Below are positions 31,364 to 44,178 of a DNA stretch of 64,000 nt, piece by piece. Under the pieces are notes generated by a model that worked only from the letters and a program-made list of their open reading frames with translations, was not told the DNA's origin and searched no databases. This DNA is from Fragilaria crotonensis (taxonomy: Eukaryota > Bacillariophyta > Fragilariophyceae > Fragilariales > Fragilariaceae): the NCBI GenBank assembly GCA_022925895.1, contig JAKSYS010000044.1:1-64000 (forward strand), written 5' to 3'. Position numbers and translations under genes: made by a program. Every line of letters starts with the position of its first letter. Positions within the stretch are counted from its first letter, which is position 1.

Positions 31364-32019
31364 GTGAAGGAAATCTATGTGTCAGTTTTTTAATAGTTAC
31401 CATCGTAGCCCCTGGTAGTAATTTTACGTGATACTGGTTTCTTGTACTCGATTACAGTATCTCGCAGTCGAAAGTGCCTCTCACTATCGTTCCACCATGG
31501 GAGACCATGGCATCTATCATGGCACCGCAGGAACCATAACTTTGCCTTCCGTGTCGGTGATGTATAAACATTCTCGATACATGGCAGCAAGCGAAGAAAA
31601 CCAAAGGGAGATGTGACTGCAACCTCCAAATAATTATGATTCTCCGATCGTGGCCAAACGGCTGCTTCCACTTGTTGTCAACTACCAGCACCAACCACTA
31701 GCACAGGAATATTCAAGTTGATGATTTGATGAGGAACGGAACGTCCGCGGCACGAAGAAAGAAAGGCTGGTAACGAGATCATAGAGCTAGTACCCGGAAT
31801 TGCATTGCAAGGCTCATGTAAATGTGATTGGGACAAACGACAAGCAAGGCATCCAACGCCTCGAGTTGTGTTCCGAAGATGCAAATCATCAAAAGATATG
31901 CCAGTGTAGACTGGTGTCCGGTTGAAGCGGATGCCTCCAACGCACAACAAGATGCGTCAGGCAGCTTAGCTTACTAAGGCAGGATGATTGACTCACGAGA
32001 CAAGAGGAAAACAGCAACT

Positions 32020-32125
32020 GTTGTGAAGACGTTATAAGTCACTGGGCTATCAGCCCTAACATAGCAGCCCTAACATAGCGCTATGTTAGGGCTGATAGCC
32101 TAGTGACTTATAACGTCTTCACAAC
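32020..32125. repeat. long hairpin / palindrome
   Basis: Two 45-base arms (32020-32064 and 32081-32125) are inverted copies with one mismatch (ACTGGGCT versus the complement of AGCCTAGT). The 16-base middle holds an extra copy of CAGCCCTAACATAG, so the inner part can pair in two registers. The arms start GTTGTGAAGACGTTATAAG. No protein frame or target duplication is evident. It could be a foldback element, an extruding cruciform, or the product of template switching. Confidence 0.9.
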
Positions 32126-33160
32126 TGTGAATGTTGACGCATCGTACCCGCCCATCTCGATTTTGAAATGAACACGGTTGGAAGAGGTGGTGATGCATAC
32201 TCTCCCGGTCGTAACTAAAGCTTGAATGCAACAATCAGTCCAGAGGTTCCTTTGCGGTGACATTATGCTGCGGCATTTAAAGCGAGAGATGGTTGTGGGA
32301 CACCACAGAGTGGATCCTATCAGATGAAGCGCTGCATGTTGATGAAGGCAGTCACATACTGCCGAAACAGAATCTTCATCGGTACAATGTCAATATTATT
32401 GAGAATCCATGTTGATAACAAAGCAGATAGGGGACTCTGTGTGTGCAAATGAGTTCCAAGGGAGATGGATGCTGTGCAATCGGATTGGCTGATGTGAAGC
32501 AAGACATCCAGCAGCAGTGCCCATTGTGTGCCGACAGTCGGATGATTTTGCTTGTTGGTATTCCTTCTGGCTGAGAACATGCCTTGAGACTTCCTATGCT
32601 TTTGGCATTTTGGATGATAGCCAGGTCCTGTGTATGAGCTACAGTTCATTCAGAACAAGATCATCATGTCCAGGTTGTTGTCGACCCGAACGGGCGTTTC
32701 TGAGTTTGACTGTGCTCCTGTGAGCAGATTGACTTGTGGAGTACTAGATAGTGATGCACAGAATTAAAGATATTTTTCTAGCAAATTGTGCTTGGTATTG
32801 CATGGAAGGGGAATTCACTTGGTCTTGTCCTGCATGATGCGATTTGATAGCTGATGACAACAAGTCGGGTGACGTAGTATTTGCGCTAAAACATTGTTTG
32901 CACCACGTCTAATATACAATCGATAGAATGAAAGTGAACTACTGTACGTACTAGAACTAGCTAACGCGAACAGTCTAGACTCCATTCCATGAGGGTCGGA
33001 TGTGGCAGGAGGCATGAGAGATGCTAGACATGAGACATGGTGACATGGACATGGGCCATCATCGGATGAACCGCAGTGGATTTTCACAGTACCTACTAAC
33101 TGTACATTTTGTACCAGAAGCTACTTGTCAAGGAGAAAATTGATGTGAAAAAACAAAAAA

Positions 33161-33190
33161 CCGTGTGCACTCGAACCGCCGCATTGGAGC
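33161..33190 (-). repeat. B-box-like repeat, copy 2 (inverted to copy 1)
   Basis: Its reverse complement is identical over 30 bases to copy 3 at 55280-55309 and is followed by a T-rich run (TTTTTTG). It faces copy 1 across about 1.8 kb. Confidence 0.8.
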
Positions 33191-34076
33191 TAGTATGTGT
33201 GCTCTGAGCTTGGAGTAGCAAACTATGCATAAGATCTACGCTCTCTGGAGTACCAGGTACTGTATTTCACATTTCAAACGACTTCGAGTTTTTGAGGCCA
33301 ATCCCCTCCCACCTCTCTACTACTGTAGTCGCATGTCGCAGGGGCAGGGGTTGCATACACTCATACTAGTCGTATTCATGGTTCTCGGTTCTCATCTGGC
33401 TCATGGAATCATGGCGAGGCAACAGGCACGTGCAGAAGTTCGACAACGGGTACAAGTAGTAATCAGAATATAGTACGATGAAACGCACTCTACTAGTAGT
33501 AGAGTACTAGAACTTGCAACCTGCATACTGCATTACGTTCTTGTGGTGCCTCGGATCAACTTTTATAACCACGGGCCGTGGCGTGGTCTGACTACCGGTA
33601 GCGACAACTCCCATTCCCATGAAATCATGAAATCGTGAACAACTGCAACGTGACCAAACGTGTAGCATTGCCGCAATACAGTGAACTCTCCATATATTAG
33701 AGCATTGCAGGATTCAATTGCATGCCATCACTTTCACATTTTTTGCAAACCAATTCTCAAGGTTTCGTTCGCATCACCAGCCCGTCGCCATATCGTCAAA
33801 GTCTAGCTCTTTAAAGTGCGTCGACTGAGGAACCTCTAATAGAGGTTGCTCAACTACACACTACAACTCGTACTTGTGCTGGTACATGGACTCATCCGCA
33901 AGAACCGCAAGTTAGAGACTCGTCATTTTTTGGCTATTGGGCGTAGAATCTGTGAGGGCGGCCTTCGTTTGACAAAACATAAGTGGCTGTATATAGTAAT
34001 TATATGTTTCGAAAGTCGCGAGTTCGTGACTACGTCATCAATCAACGTTATTTAACCGCTTTTGGCGTTTCTTACC

Positions 34077-37000
34077 ATGGAAACAAAGTATGGCTTGCCC
34101 CACGAGCTGTTGGGTGCAGCGCCACCTCGTTCAAAGCAAGACGGGAAAGTCATTGACGACGGCAACAGCGTCTTTCGGCAGCAGTTGTCAGTATCCATAC
34201 ACAGTTGGAACGTAGCTGATCAACCAAGCCTTAGCAACGAAAGAGACGATAAGGCATCTTTCGACCACAAGGACTCGGGTAGACAAGCGCCTTCACCCCT
34301 TGTTTCATTCCAAAAGAAGACCAAGGGTACTGCAGCATCGTTTGACCTGACGGCCAGTACTACGGCTACTGACGAAGAAGGAGCAAGCGTCGATATCGGT
34401 GCTGCCACTTCACAGGATTCTGGTTCCATTCCTTCGTTCGACTCTGCTGATTTGCCCTTCTTAAAGTTGGAGAACGTTACCTTGATTAGTCGCTCCTTGA
34501 TTTCTCCTGAATTACAGGCAAAACTCCCCCCGTTACACAGAAGGCAGCAGAACCGCAACAAGATGGCCACTCCAGCGGTGTCAAACGACAGAGGTGGAAA
34601 TGGAAGCGATCCTAAGCAGTCTCGACAGGGAATGTTTCGAAAGAAAACGCCCTCGAAACGTTTTTCTCCTCAGGAGAACCAACTTCAGGACGATGCAGCC
34701 CCTCCCGTGCGTGGGCAAAAAAGGTCCTCGACCGAAACTGATGTCCTAGCACCTGCCTCATCTCTCAATCAAGCCAATTTGGAGGCAAAGGCTCGAAGCA
34801 AATCATCCTCTCCAACTCGAGGTGCTGCTTCCAATCCTCAAAACAACCCCTCGGGCAACCAAGAACCGGCGCCCAGGCGTGGCATGTTGGAGCGCATCCG
34901 CTCGGCCTCGCGATCGCGTTCCAGAGCAAGGAGTAGAACTGAGGTTGCTGGGGAGCCCATCAAACCAATCTTGGTGGCTGTTACCTCGTGTCGATCGGAT
35001 GCGTATTACAATCAGAAGGCACCTGGATCAACCTCCAAATTGCCGCGCAAAGCACCCAGTAATCTCAAGCTATTTCACGAATTGGCGGTTGGAATCAAGG
35101 ACGCGTATGCTGCAGTCGGACAAACCCCGACTCGACCGCCAGAACCTGAAGTGGGCGGCCCCAAACAAGACACTCAACTCCTTGAAGGGAAGGCTGTTTT
35201 GTGGGAATTTTTCGGCAATTTAGATTTTGTAAGTGTGACTGGTTGTTGGAGGCAATATCAATTCTGTTTCTCACCTTGTTTCAACCTCACAGCTGTTGGC
35301 ACTTGTAGATGAAGTTGCCATTGATACAGCCACTCGTGGAGCATTGAAAGACGACACTACCTTTAAGTCTTTGCGTGATGTTATCAAGAAATGCAATAAA
35401 GTACTGGAGGGTATGTTAGTTCGTCGCGAGCGTCGCTACACTCTCTTCTTTCGACTGGCTCAAGCGTCTGAACCGAAGGATGTTGCAAAAATCAAGGCGT
35501 GGAATGTGAAAGTGGAAAAGGCGATTGGATCCGTCGCTGACGGCCCATCGGGCAACGATACTAGCGAAAGCGAATCAGACGCAGACAGTATCCATTCAGA
35601 ATCGCAATCATCCGCGGCTTCAAGCGTTCGTGGTGGTGGTCTGCTGAGTCGTGGCCGGCAGATGCTACCAAGCGCAGGTCGAGTCCGTGCTCGTCGGGCA
35701 ACTCCAACTCCAAGCCTTCGAAACCGTGGAGCTTCACAAGACAGTAGTTCGTCAGCTGCCGAAGATGGATTCGCAGTCGGCACACCAGTGACTAAGGGCA
35801 ATCTTGCACTCTTGCAAAAATCGATGTCGAAGGATGACGTCGAGAATGGAATGTCAAATGCGATTCCAGCCCTCATGCCGCCACCTCCACCGAATCAACC
35901 GCAATTTGCCAATTCCGCGAAGCCAATGCAACCCAAGGATGAGTTGATTGATGTTATTCGAGGATTACGAACAGAGAAGATCCAAAAGCGAGAGGGAACG
36001 GCTGAAACGTGAGTAATGAAAGTCGTTCGAAAGCTTTCGATTTGTTCTTCCTCTAACTTGACGTCATGCAGTGACTTACAAAATCTCAAACCGAATTGGC
36101 AACCGAAGGCGGACATCCCTTCGTCAGTACCGAAGCTGCCGACCGAGTACATCCATCGTCATCGTTTGATGAAGCAAGTTGTTAACTGCCTTATGGACCA
36201 AAACGGTGCTGGACCTCGCGACATGGACGACGAGGTGACTAGCAATACTATTATTACGTCCATAACATCTCGCCACGCCGACAAACCAGGAAATGGGAAG
36301 ACAACCTTGGCGGTTGCAGCCATTCAGACAGTTGAGATACGAGAGCGATTCTGTGACGGCATTGCCTGGATCCAACTTGGTCGTAACCCACTTACCGAGA
36401 AGGAAGTCCGTAGGTTGTACGAGGAGTTGTTTCGACAGCTAGTTACAAAATACCAGGATGACCCAGAAGAGGATAATGCGACTGAAGACGGCAGCGCTAA
36501 TGGTGATCGAGTAAATGGATGCGATTCTCTAGCATCGAGCGTTTCCAATCTTGGCGATGTTCAGGGCATTATTGCAGACGAAAATGCCATTCGTCTTGCG
36601 GAGAGTCGACAACGTTTTCAAGGTGGTGAGCTCGATGCCATCAAGGAGGACCTGGCTAATATTATCACAAAAAGGAAGATCCTGATCTGTCTCGACGACG
36701 TTTGGAGAGTTGATGATGCCAAGTGGTTTATTTTTGACACAAGAACTGGCAACACACCACCATCAAGGACGATGACCGATCAGTTTCCTTACCGCATCCT
36801 GATCACCACTCGAACACCGTCGTTGTTGGGACCAGGTGTTGTGCAAGAGGTATTTGTCCGAATTTTCTCCGAGCATGAAGCTGTCAAGCTTCTTCTCTCA
36901 TCGGCTGGACGACGACCGTACGGCGGGAAACAATCCGCAGTCTTCAACCAAGCCCGCATCATTGTCAAGGGATGCGGTAACTCTCCAATGGCGGTCCGAC

Positions 37001-39285
37001 TGGCAGGCGGCATGCTTCGACGCTGCAACAGAAATTGGAACCTATCATCACCGACATGGAAATCTCTGATCGAGCAAAGCAAGCTCAATTTGGAAGAGGC
37101 CTCCAAATTGCGAAGCTTTGTTAACTCTGTGACTCGGATCGTGGACCTTGGATTTGCTTGTGTTGATGACATGGAGTTCCGTGTAATCGCTCGTCGTTGT
37201 TTCATCACGTTCGCTGTTGCCTTCCGCGACAATGACTGGGTTCATATTGGCAAAGGGATCCCTCAAGCCGTCGTATTGAAAATCTTCGCAGCAGTCCATG
37301 ATAGCAAAGTGCACACCCCAGAAGAAATACTTGCTGCGCTTGAGACCATGAACTTGCTCGAGAGAGCGCGACATGGCACAACGTCGCAGTCATCAACGTA
37401 CAAGCCGAAGGATGCATCGGAAAGTGATGACGATGATTTTGAAGAGGAAGAGGAGGCAAGTCCCGCGAAGTCAACATTTCTTGAGAACCCGTCGTTCATC
37501 ATGCAGGATTCATTGCGAGCAGTCGGCGAAGAATTTGCCAAGCGCTCTGAGCCGTCGTTCCTGCCCGAATCGGATAACTTCACCTCATTTGACGATGAAA
37601 TCACTGAGGAAAGAATGTATCACGACTCTCGTGGTGGTATTATTGGGGGCGCCCTTCGTTTCTTCTCCAAAGGCCTGAACGGAGTCAAGGATCTAGGCAT
37701 GACGGAATCTGAAGTTCACGAATTAGTAGCTGCTTGCTTGGCAGGAGTCAGCGGTCAGATTAAAAGTTCGGACTTGATTGAAGCCTTCCGAACGAGCAAG
37801 GATAGTAATAAGGCAACGAAGGGCGGCGACAAACTTGAAGAATATCTGACCTTCTTCCTGCCTTCACATTTGATCAGAAGCAAGCATTACGCAGCGGCAG
37901 GTGAACTGCTTGTCTTTCCCCAGTTTATCAGACGGAGGGTCAAGGTGCTTGGGGCAGCTGAGGCAACGAGAAAACAGGTGGCCGACCTTCTTGAGCTCAG
38001 ACGAGAGTTTGCCAAGGAGCCAAATTCCACTCCAAAGTCACCAAAAAGTCCCTCGTCGCCACCGAAGGACTACCGAGTGTTTCTCAGGGATGCCTCACTT
38101 ATGCCCGAATTCACAGAATCTCCCGATGGGGCCCCCGAAGAACCTGAAACAGTTGATACAAGCATGGTCCTGCGCGACGGCTGTCGAGCAATTGTCGAAG
38201 AAGTTCGTCGTGTCGTTTCAAACGCGAAGGGTACAGCGGACTCGCTGGGCATGGCTATTTGTCTCTCAACTGTCGGTGAGGGTCTCATGAAGGGAAAGCA
38301 AGCGCGAGATGCGACGTTGCGCCTCGAAGAGGCTGTTGTAATCTATCGCAACTTGCTGGGCGAGAATCATGTCGATGTCGCTCGCTCTTTGCATTCCGTT
38401 GCGCGAGCTCTCGTGAAGCTTGGCGAGCATCGAGTGGCTCTTCATAAATTTATGGAGGCTGCTGAGATCTTTGACCGATGTAACGCCACTATGCACTATG
38501 ATTCGATTGCAAACTCTCAAAACCTGGCGACACTTCGTGTTGACCTGGGAGAATGGGATAAAGCCACTCAGTGCTTCGACGATGTAATAAGAAAGAAGAA
38601 GATGGTGTACGGTGAGGGAAACGTGTCTGTGGCCAAGACTATCAACAGCTACGCCATCTTGCTAGCGAAGCACGGTCGAATGAATGAAGCTCTGGCGAAC
38701 TACGAAGCCGCCAAGGCGACTTATGAAAAAGTGCCGCCTTCAATTGTTCAAGACGCTGAGTTCGAAATCAAGTGCAAGTACGACACAACTCTCATCAATT
38801 TGAATATTGCTTCGATCCGATCGAAAAAGGGCGACTTACCTGGCGCCATCAAATCGTACGCTGATGGAGTTCGCGGGTTAAGGCAGTATGAAGCCGCGCA
38901 AGAAAAGTTAGTTGCTACCACTGGATCCGGTGAAACGGGCAAAAATACTTCGCACGTGAAGCATCTTGTTGCTGCTTTGGGTCGCATTGGCTCTCTCAAG
39001 CTGAAGGTTGGTGACAATGCGGGAGCGCTAGAAGCCTACCAGGCACTTTTGGCGGAAGTTGCAGATGACAGCCCATCAGCATCCAAGATTGAGGCTGCTA
39101 AGGCGCACATCAAGTGTGCAACTATCTATCGTCAAGAAGACGGTAGCACTGCACACGGAAAATCGATATCGCACCTTCGTGAAGCTTTGGATATGTACAC
39201 TGCTTTGTTCGGACCGAACCATAAAGACACCTTGGCTATTGCTTCATCCCTGCGTCAGTGGTTGGCTGAGGAGCAATCGAATTGA
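34077..39285 (+). CDS. NB-ARC / TPR STAND NTPase (NLR-like protein)
   Basis: Three exons: 34077-35228, 35293-36008 and 36072-39285. The introns are 64 bases (phase 0) and 63 bases (phase 2). The product is about 1693 residues, from an ACCATGG start. Residues 1 to about 620 are Ser/Arg/Pro-rich, probably disordered, with RSRSRARSR near 285. The NB-ARC domain spans about 640-950: P-loop KPGNGKTTLAVAA near 696 (the first glycine of the loop is not in its usual place), Walker B KILICLDDVW near 825, sensor ILITTRTPS near 867 and a GLPL-like GNSPMAVRLAGG near 924. Winged-helix-like and linker regions follow. Kinesin-light-chain-type TPRs run from about 1370 to the end (NHVDVARSLHSVARALVKLG, VAKTINSYAILLAKHGRM, GPNHKDTLAIASSLRQWL). 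Such proteins act as ATP-dependent switches that oligomerise on sensing a ligand. The role here is inferred only from this layout. Confidence 0.85.
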
Positions 39286-39451
39286 GACTTTAACACCGTT
39301 GCGTTTGATGCTGCTGCCCTAAGTCGATGAGTCGTTACACTCCGTTATAATAAATTATTCGTTTACAACTTGTCGAGGACATCACTAAATGTCTATGAAA
39401 TACACGTACACCAAAAGCGATGATCGTTTTTTCGACACTTGTGCTCTGAAC

Positions 39452-39828
39452 CTACTTCCCCATGCCCATATCCTTTCGAATCTCCTTTCCAAAGGCGACA
39501 ACGAACCCTGGGACACCGCGCAGCGGGGGACGAGGAGGTCCCTTACTATTCACAGCGATCATTTCTTCTGCAGTCAGGGATTCGATTCCTTTCGTCATGA
39601 TTTCTGTACCAGCCTTTTTCGCTTCCTCGACACTGGCCTGGGTCCTTACCGCGAATCGTTGAAAGGTTCTCGACTCGGCAAGTCCCTTGATCAAGACTTC
39701 CTTCGCGAAAAGTAGGATGAGGTATACGTTAGGTGACAAAATTTGGCAAATGTGGTTGATTATTCCACAGTACTCCAACTTACATTTACAAGATGGTTGA
39801 TAAGTCTGGAGATAAACTGCTGGCTCAT
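39452..39828 (-). CDS. small conserved-looking protein, 97 residues
   Basis: Two exons: 39828-39784 and 39700-39452, with an 83-base GTAAGT...GAAG intron in phase 0. The spliced product starts MSQQFISRLINHLVN and goes on EVLIKGLAESRTFQRFAVRT. It ends in a Pro-rich GPPRPPLRGVPGF stretch and a basic FGKEIRKDMGMGK tail. The frame is open through the intron on the 3' side in a different phase, so an unspliced reading would give a false 173-codon protein. The amphipathic N terminus could be a mitochondrial or membrane-associating helix. I do not recall a named family with confidence. It overlaps nothing and lies convergent to the NB-ARC gene. Confidence 0.68.
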
Positions 39829-40471
39829 TGCGTGGCAATTGTCGCAGACAAGGCGGGGTGTGCAAGCAAGATGCTCCCACCAAGAGGAATGTATTGCCGT
39901 TCGCCGTTCGAAGTCGTCGACTATTCCAGAGTCTACTACATGTACCGGCATAGAACTGAACTGCACACTGCACAGTCGCTGACTTCTGAAAACGTCTATT
40001 TTATCATTAGACACGATGCAAGACACAATGCTGTACCACTGCTAATACAGTTCTACGGTTGTACCGGTAGTAGTAGACTCATATACGTAGAACTGCTCAG
40101 ATTTCTCTCGATGTGTGGTTGCTTTTTAGTACGCAGTACGAGTACATTTTCTGTAGCCTGCAGTATGCAAAATGTCGTAACATTTCACATGAACAGTACT
40201 AGTACCAGTACTCGTACTCCGTTGTATTGTATGGCTGTACTGATCTGAACTATCGAAAATGTGCAGTAGTACTGTACCGCTACACGCACGTTGGCATTCG
40301 TCGGGAGGTGGGAGGTAGGATTAGAAAAAAATCAACATCGAACTTATGATTTCCAGTCGATAAACAAATGCTGATCCTCTCTCTACTAGGCGACCATAAC
40401 TTCTATCGAAGCCTGATTGCCATCGAATAAAGACAGATGCAGCACTTCGTGAAATACTGATTCGAAGCTAA
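39829..40471. other. intergenic between divergent genes, TAC-rich
   Basis: The upstream regions of the 97-residue gene and the orphan gene at 40472. It is rich in GTAC/AGTACTAGTACC words, with a GTACCGGTAG variant of the palindrome at 40061-40070. No gene seen. Confidence 0.5.
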
Positions 40472-41248
40472 ATGAGCCACACCGCAGGCAGAATCTTCGT
40501 GTGCAACGAGAAATACCTGTGCTGGAGTCCAAACGAGGCAGTCTCTCCGAGTTCTAATGGGGTCGACTTGCAGTCCGCTGTTCAGAGTCTTTCACTACGA
40601 TCGCTTGATGATATGGACGACGAACAGCACGCGAGGAGAAGACATGGTCGCGTAAAGCCAACCCAAATTGGCCTCCGCGACCAATCTTGTTTGTTACCGC
40701 TCTCAAGATCCCACTCAAGATTGCAGGTCACTCAGGACGCAAGCCTCAGCATTTGGAGGAAAGATGTTGGAGTTTATCTGATAGCTTACGAATCCTGGAA
40801 CCATGTCATCTACTTGCAAGTTTCCAATGCGGACGGTTATTTTGTCACGTGCGGGGGGCTTTTACTGGTTCCTACTATGGTGCACTCCTCGAACGACCAG
40901 CGGTATATGTTGGCATCTATCGTCTACAACAGTCTGTGGACAAATGGAAAGGTTGTGCTGAACAATGTAGGTTCCTCAACAGTGCAGCGATATAATCCTC
41001 TCAATGCTTACATTCCAAGTATTGAACTCGTTGTGAAGTCGAGGTTGATGGACGATCCTGCGTCGCAGTCTGGGTGGCGAGCTCGCATTGAGAATGCAGT
41101 GCTTCGAAATGCTATGGGCGGCATCGAAGGGTACGAAGAATCTCAGCTCCGTGTCAAGCGTCGGGAGTATCTTTTGCGACGGAGCCTAGAGATTCTCAAC
41201 GAATGCGTCGACGTGAGGAACTTAAGTGACGTCACGCCCCAGAGGTAA
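40472..41248 (+). CDS. orphan protein, 258 residues
   Basis: A single frame from the ATG at 40472. The N-terminal 70 residues are polar. The middle (about 90-185) looks like a beta-rich folded region (VGVYLIAYESWNHVIYLQVS, GYFVTCGGLLLVPTM). The C terminus is helical and basic (QLRVKRREYLLRRSLEILNE). No signal peptide, membrane span or known motif is seen. I do not recognise it. Composition and length argue for a real gene, but nothing else does. Confidence 0.55.
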   Translation: MSHTAGRIFVCNEKYLCWSPNEAVSPSSNGVDLQSAVQSLSLRSLDDMDDEQHARRRHGRVKPTQIGLRDQSCLLPLSRSHSRLQVTQDASLSIWRKDVGVYLIAYESWNHVIYLQVSNADGYFVTCGGLLLVPTMVHSSNDQRYMLASIVYNSLWTNGKVVLNNVGSSTVQRYNPLNAYIPSIELVVKSRLMDDPASQSGWRARIENAVLRNAMGGIEGYEESQLRVKRREYLLRRSLEILNECVDVRNLSDVTPQR

Positions 41249-41853
41249 TAACTCTTTCTGCCAACGCTTGGATTAGGCTGATGTTTCAGAAAAGCACAAG
41301 CAATTTGAGTCCTAGGAAGAACGACAATATTTTTCGCTCTAGAACATTTTATCCGGTTCATTCTTGTCTGCATGTAGACTAGTCACTGCCATGGCGGAGG
41401 GACGCGAGCTTCGCTAACCGCGCAATTCTGCTTGTCATCCTGGTTGGAGGCCTTGCACCCCACGTAATGTTATAAGTTGAGCAGGTAGAAAAGCATCGCG
41501 ATCTCCGATCCATTCACTGTGAGGGGTGAGGCTGTTCAGCTACCTGCCTGGCCTAATATGCCCGACGTTGCAGCAGGAGTCAGCAGCACAGCTTTACGGC
41601 ATGTCAATTGTCAAGGTCATCAGAATCGTTGTTTTGAGTCGTGAATTTTTGTGTTTATATTTCCAGTACGAGTATTCCGGTAGACTGTAGACAGTCTACG
41701 GTTGTATGCATACCCACTTCTTGCGCAGTCGTTCGAAGCGCCTTTCACCAGATCCAACTCATTCTCTTGCGTTGGATAAAATGTGAAGTCTCAAAAGCTG
41801 GTTGTTATTCCACCTCCTTTTCCTTGTCTAACAAGAAAGAAAACGTAAAAGAC
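41249..41853. other. intergenic, no gene seen
   Basis: Between two same-strand genes. The frame of the next gene stays open upstream to 41641, but that part looks non-coding. Confidence 0.45.
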
Positions 41854-42699
41854 ATGAGCGAGAAATCGTCGGAAGCTGAGTTCGATCAATCGCCCTCGAC
41901 GCCCTTGGTCGCCGATTGTTTAGGGGTTTTAAACGCCCCGCCAAAGCCAGAAAAGCCACGTAAATGGGAGGCTTACCTAACTTTTGTCATGATGGTCGTC
42001 AGCTTCACCTTCGGTTGTTTCTTGAATGGTTTCATGTGGATAGCCTGTATTGATCACCTCGACATGTGCTACTTCTCCGGGCTTCATATGATCCGCTGTC
42101 TCGAAGAATTTCGGAAGGAGGCTACATGTTTCAGCGAAGCCAAGATCATTGCAAGGTTTCTGCAACCTCCCACCGATACACCCGTTGTGGTGATTTCATA
42201 TAGTATTGAGGTACCAGCAGCTGTCTATCGGGTTCAAAAGATTTTTGTCAATCATCGATCACTGTTTGCCTTGGTTCATAAAAATGGATCGGCTGTGGTC
42301 ATGACTCATCCCGAGTATCCGTTATCAGGGTTGCCTGCTTGGGAGTTTCAGGAAATCCTTCGAGAGCAAAAACAATTACGAAGTAAGGCTTTCAAGCCAT
42401 TCATTGCATTCGCTATGGTGGCAAGCATCATTCACTATCTTCTGTGTACCTTGCTTTGGGCGAGATGGATCCCCGCGAAGTACTGGTGGTGTTTACCGCT
42501 AGTGGCATCTTCTCCAGTCTATCATACACTGACTGTGCTATGGCTCAGACAGCGCCAGTTTCGTCGCTTCCGAGACAGCTTTCTTAGCGGTACTTTTGCC
42601 GGTCCGCCGGAGTCGTGGTCGCTCTACGTGGAAGTACAGCGGGTTTATGGGGACAGCGACCTTCTTCGGAAGAAGTCCTTGCTGAAAGGGGAGACATAG
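41854..42699 (+). CDS. orphan multi-pass membrane protein
   Basis: I take the ATG at 41854 (MSEKSSEAEFDQ), giving 281 residues; upstream in-frame codons to 41641 look like untranslated leader. Hydrophobic segments lie near 43-66 (LTFVMMVVSFTFGCFLNGFMWI), 182-201 (FIAFAMVASIIHYLLCTLLW) and 205-227 (WWCLPLVASSPVYHTLTVLWL). A soluble loop of about 110 residues between the first two holds several cysteines. The C-terminal tail is basic. I recognise no family. It is convergent with the Old Yellow Enzyme gene, with about 180 bases between. Confidence 0.55.
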   Translation: MSEKSSEAEFDQSPSTPLVADCLGVLNAPPKPEKPRKWEAYLTFVMMVVSFTFGCFLNGFMWIACIDHLDMCYFSGLHMIRCLEEFRKEATCFSEAKIIARFLQPPTDTPVVVISYSIEVPAAVYRVQKIFVNHRSLFALVHKNGSAVVMTHPEYPLSGLPAWEFQEILREQKQLRSKAFKPFIAFAMVASIIHYLLCTLLWARWIPAKYWWCLPLVASSPVYHTLTVLWLRQRQFRRFRDSFLSGTFAGPPESWSLYVEVQRVYGDSDLLRKKSLLKGET

Positions 42700-42877
42700 C
42701 TCCCAAAACAATTGTGCTCGAGACTTCGAGGAAAGTCGAGTAGTGGACAGCGTGGGCATGATGTGTTTGCGTTGATTAAGGACTGCATGGTCGTGTACGC
42801 ACACTCTATTTCGCTATAAACAAAGGTTGTCATGACGAAAGACTATCTGACTTATGACTATCTCCTTCACTGACCTT

Positions 42878-44178
<1,301 letters not shown>

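Larger units (their letters stand above)
30826..34076. other. 3.2 kb gene-free DNA with repeats
   Basis: No protein frame is convincing. It holds a 5-copy heptamer array at 31124, palindromes CTACCGGTAG at 31276 and 33592, an inverted pair of a B-box-like motif at 31342 and 33161, and a long hairpin at 32020-32125. Between them is mixed sequence that may be decayed transposon DNA. The last few hundred bases are upstream of the NB-ARC gene. Confidence 0.5.

Noticed and set aside
39452-39973. A 173-codon unspliced reading on the minus strand
   Set aside because: Its first half is intron and upstream DNA; a strong GTAAGT donor joins a 15-codon exon in a different frame.
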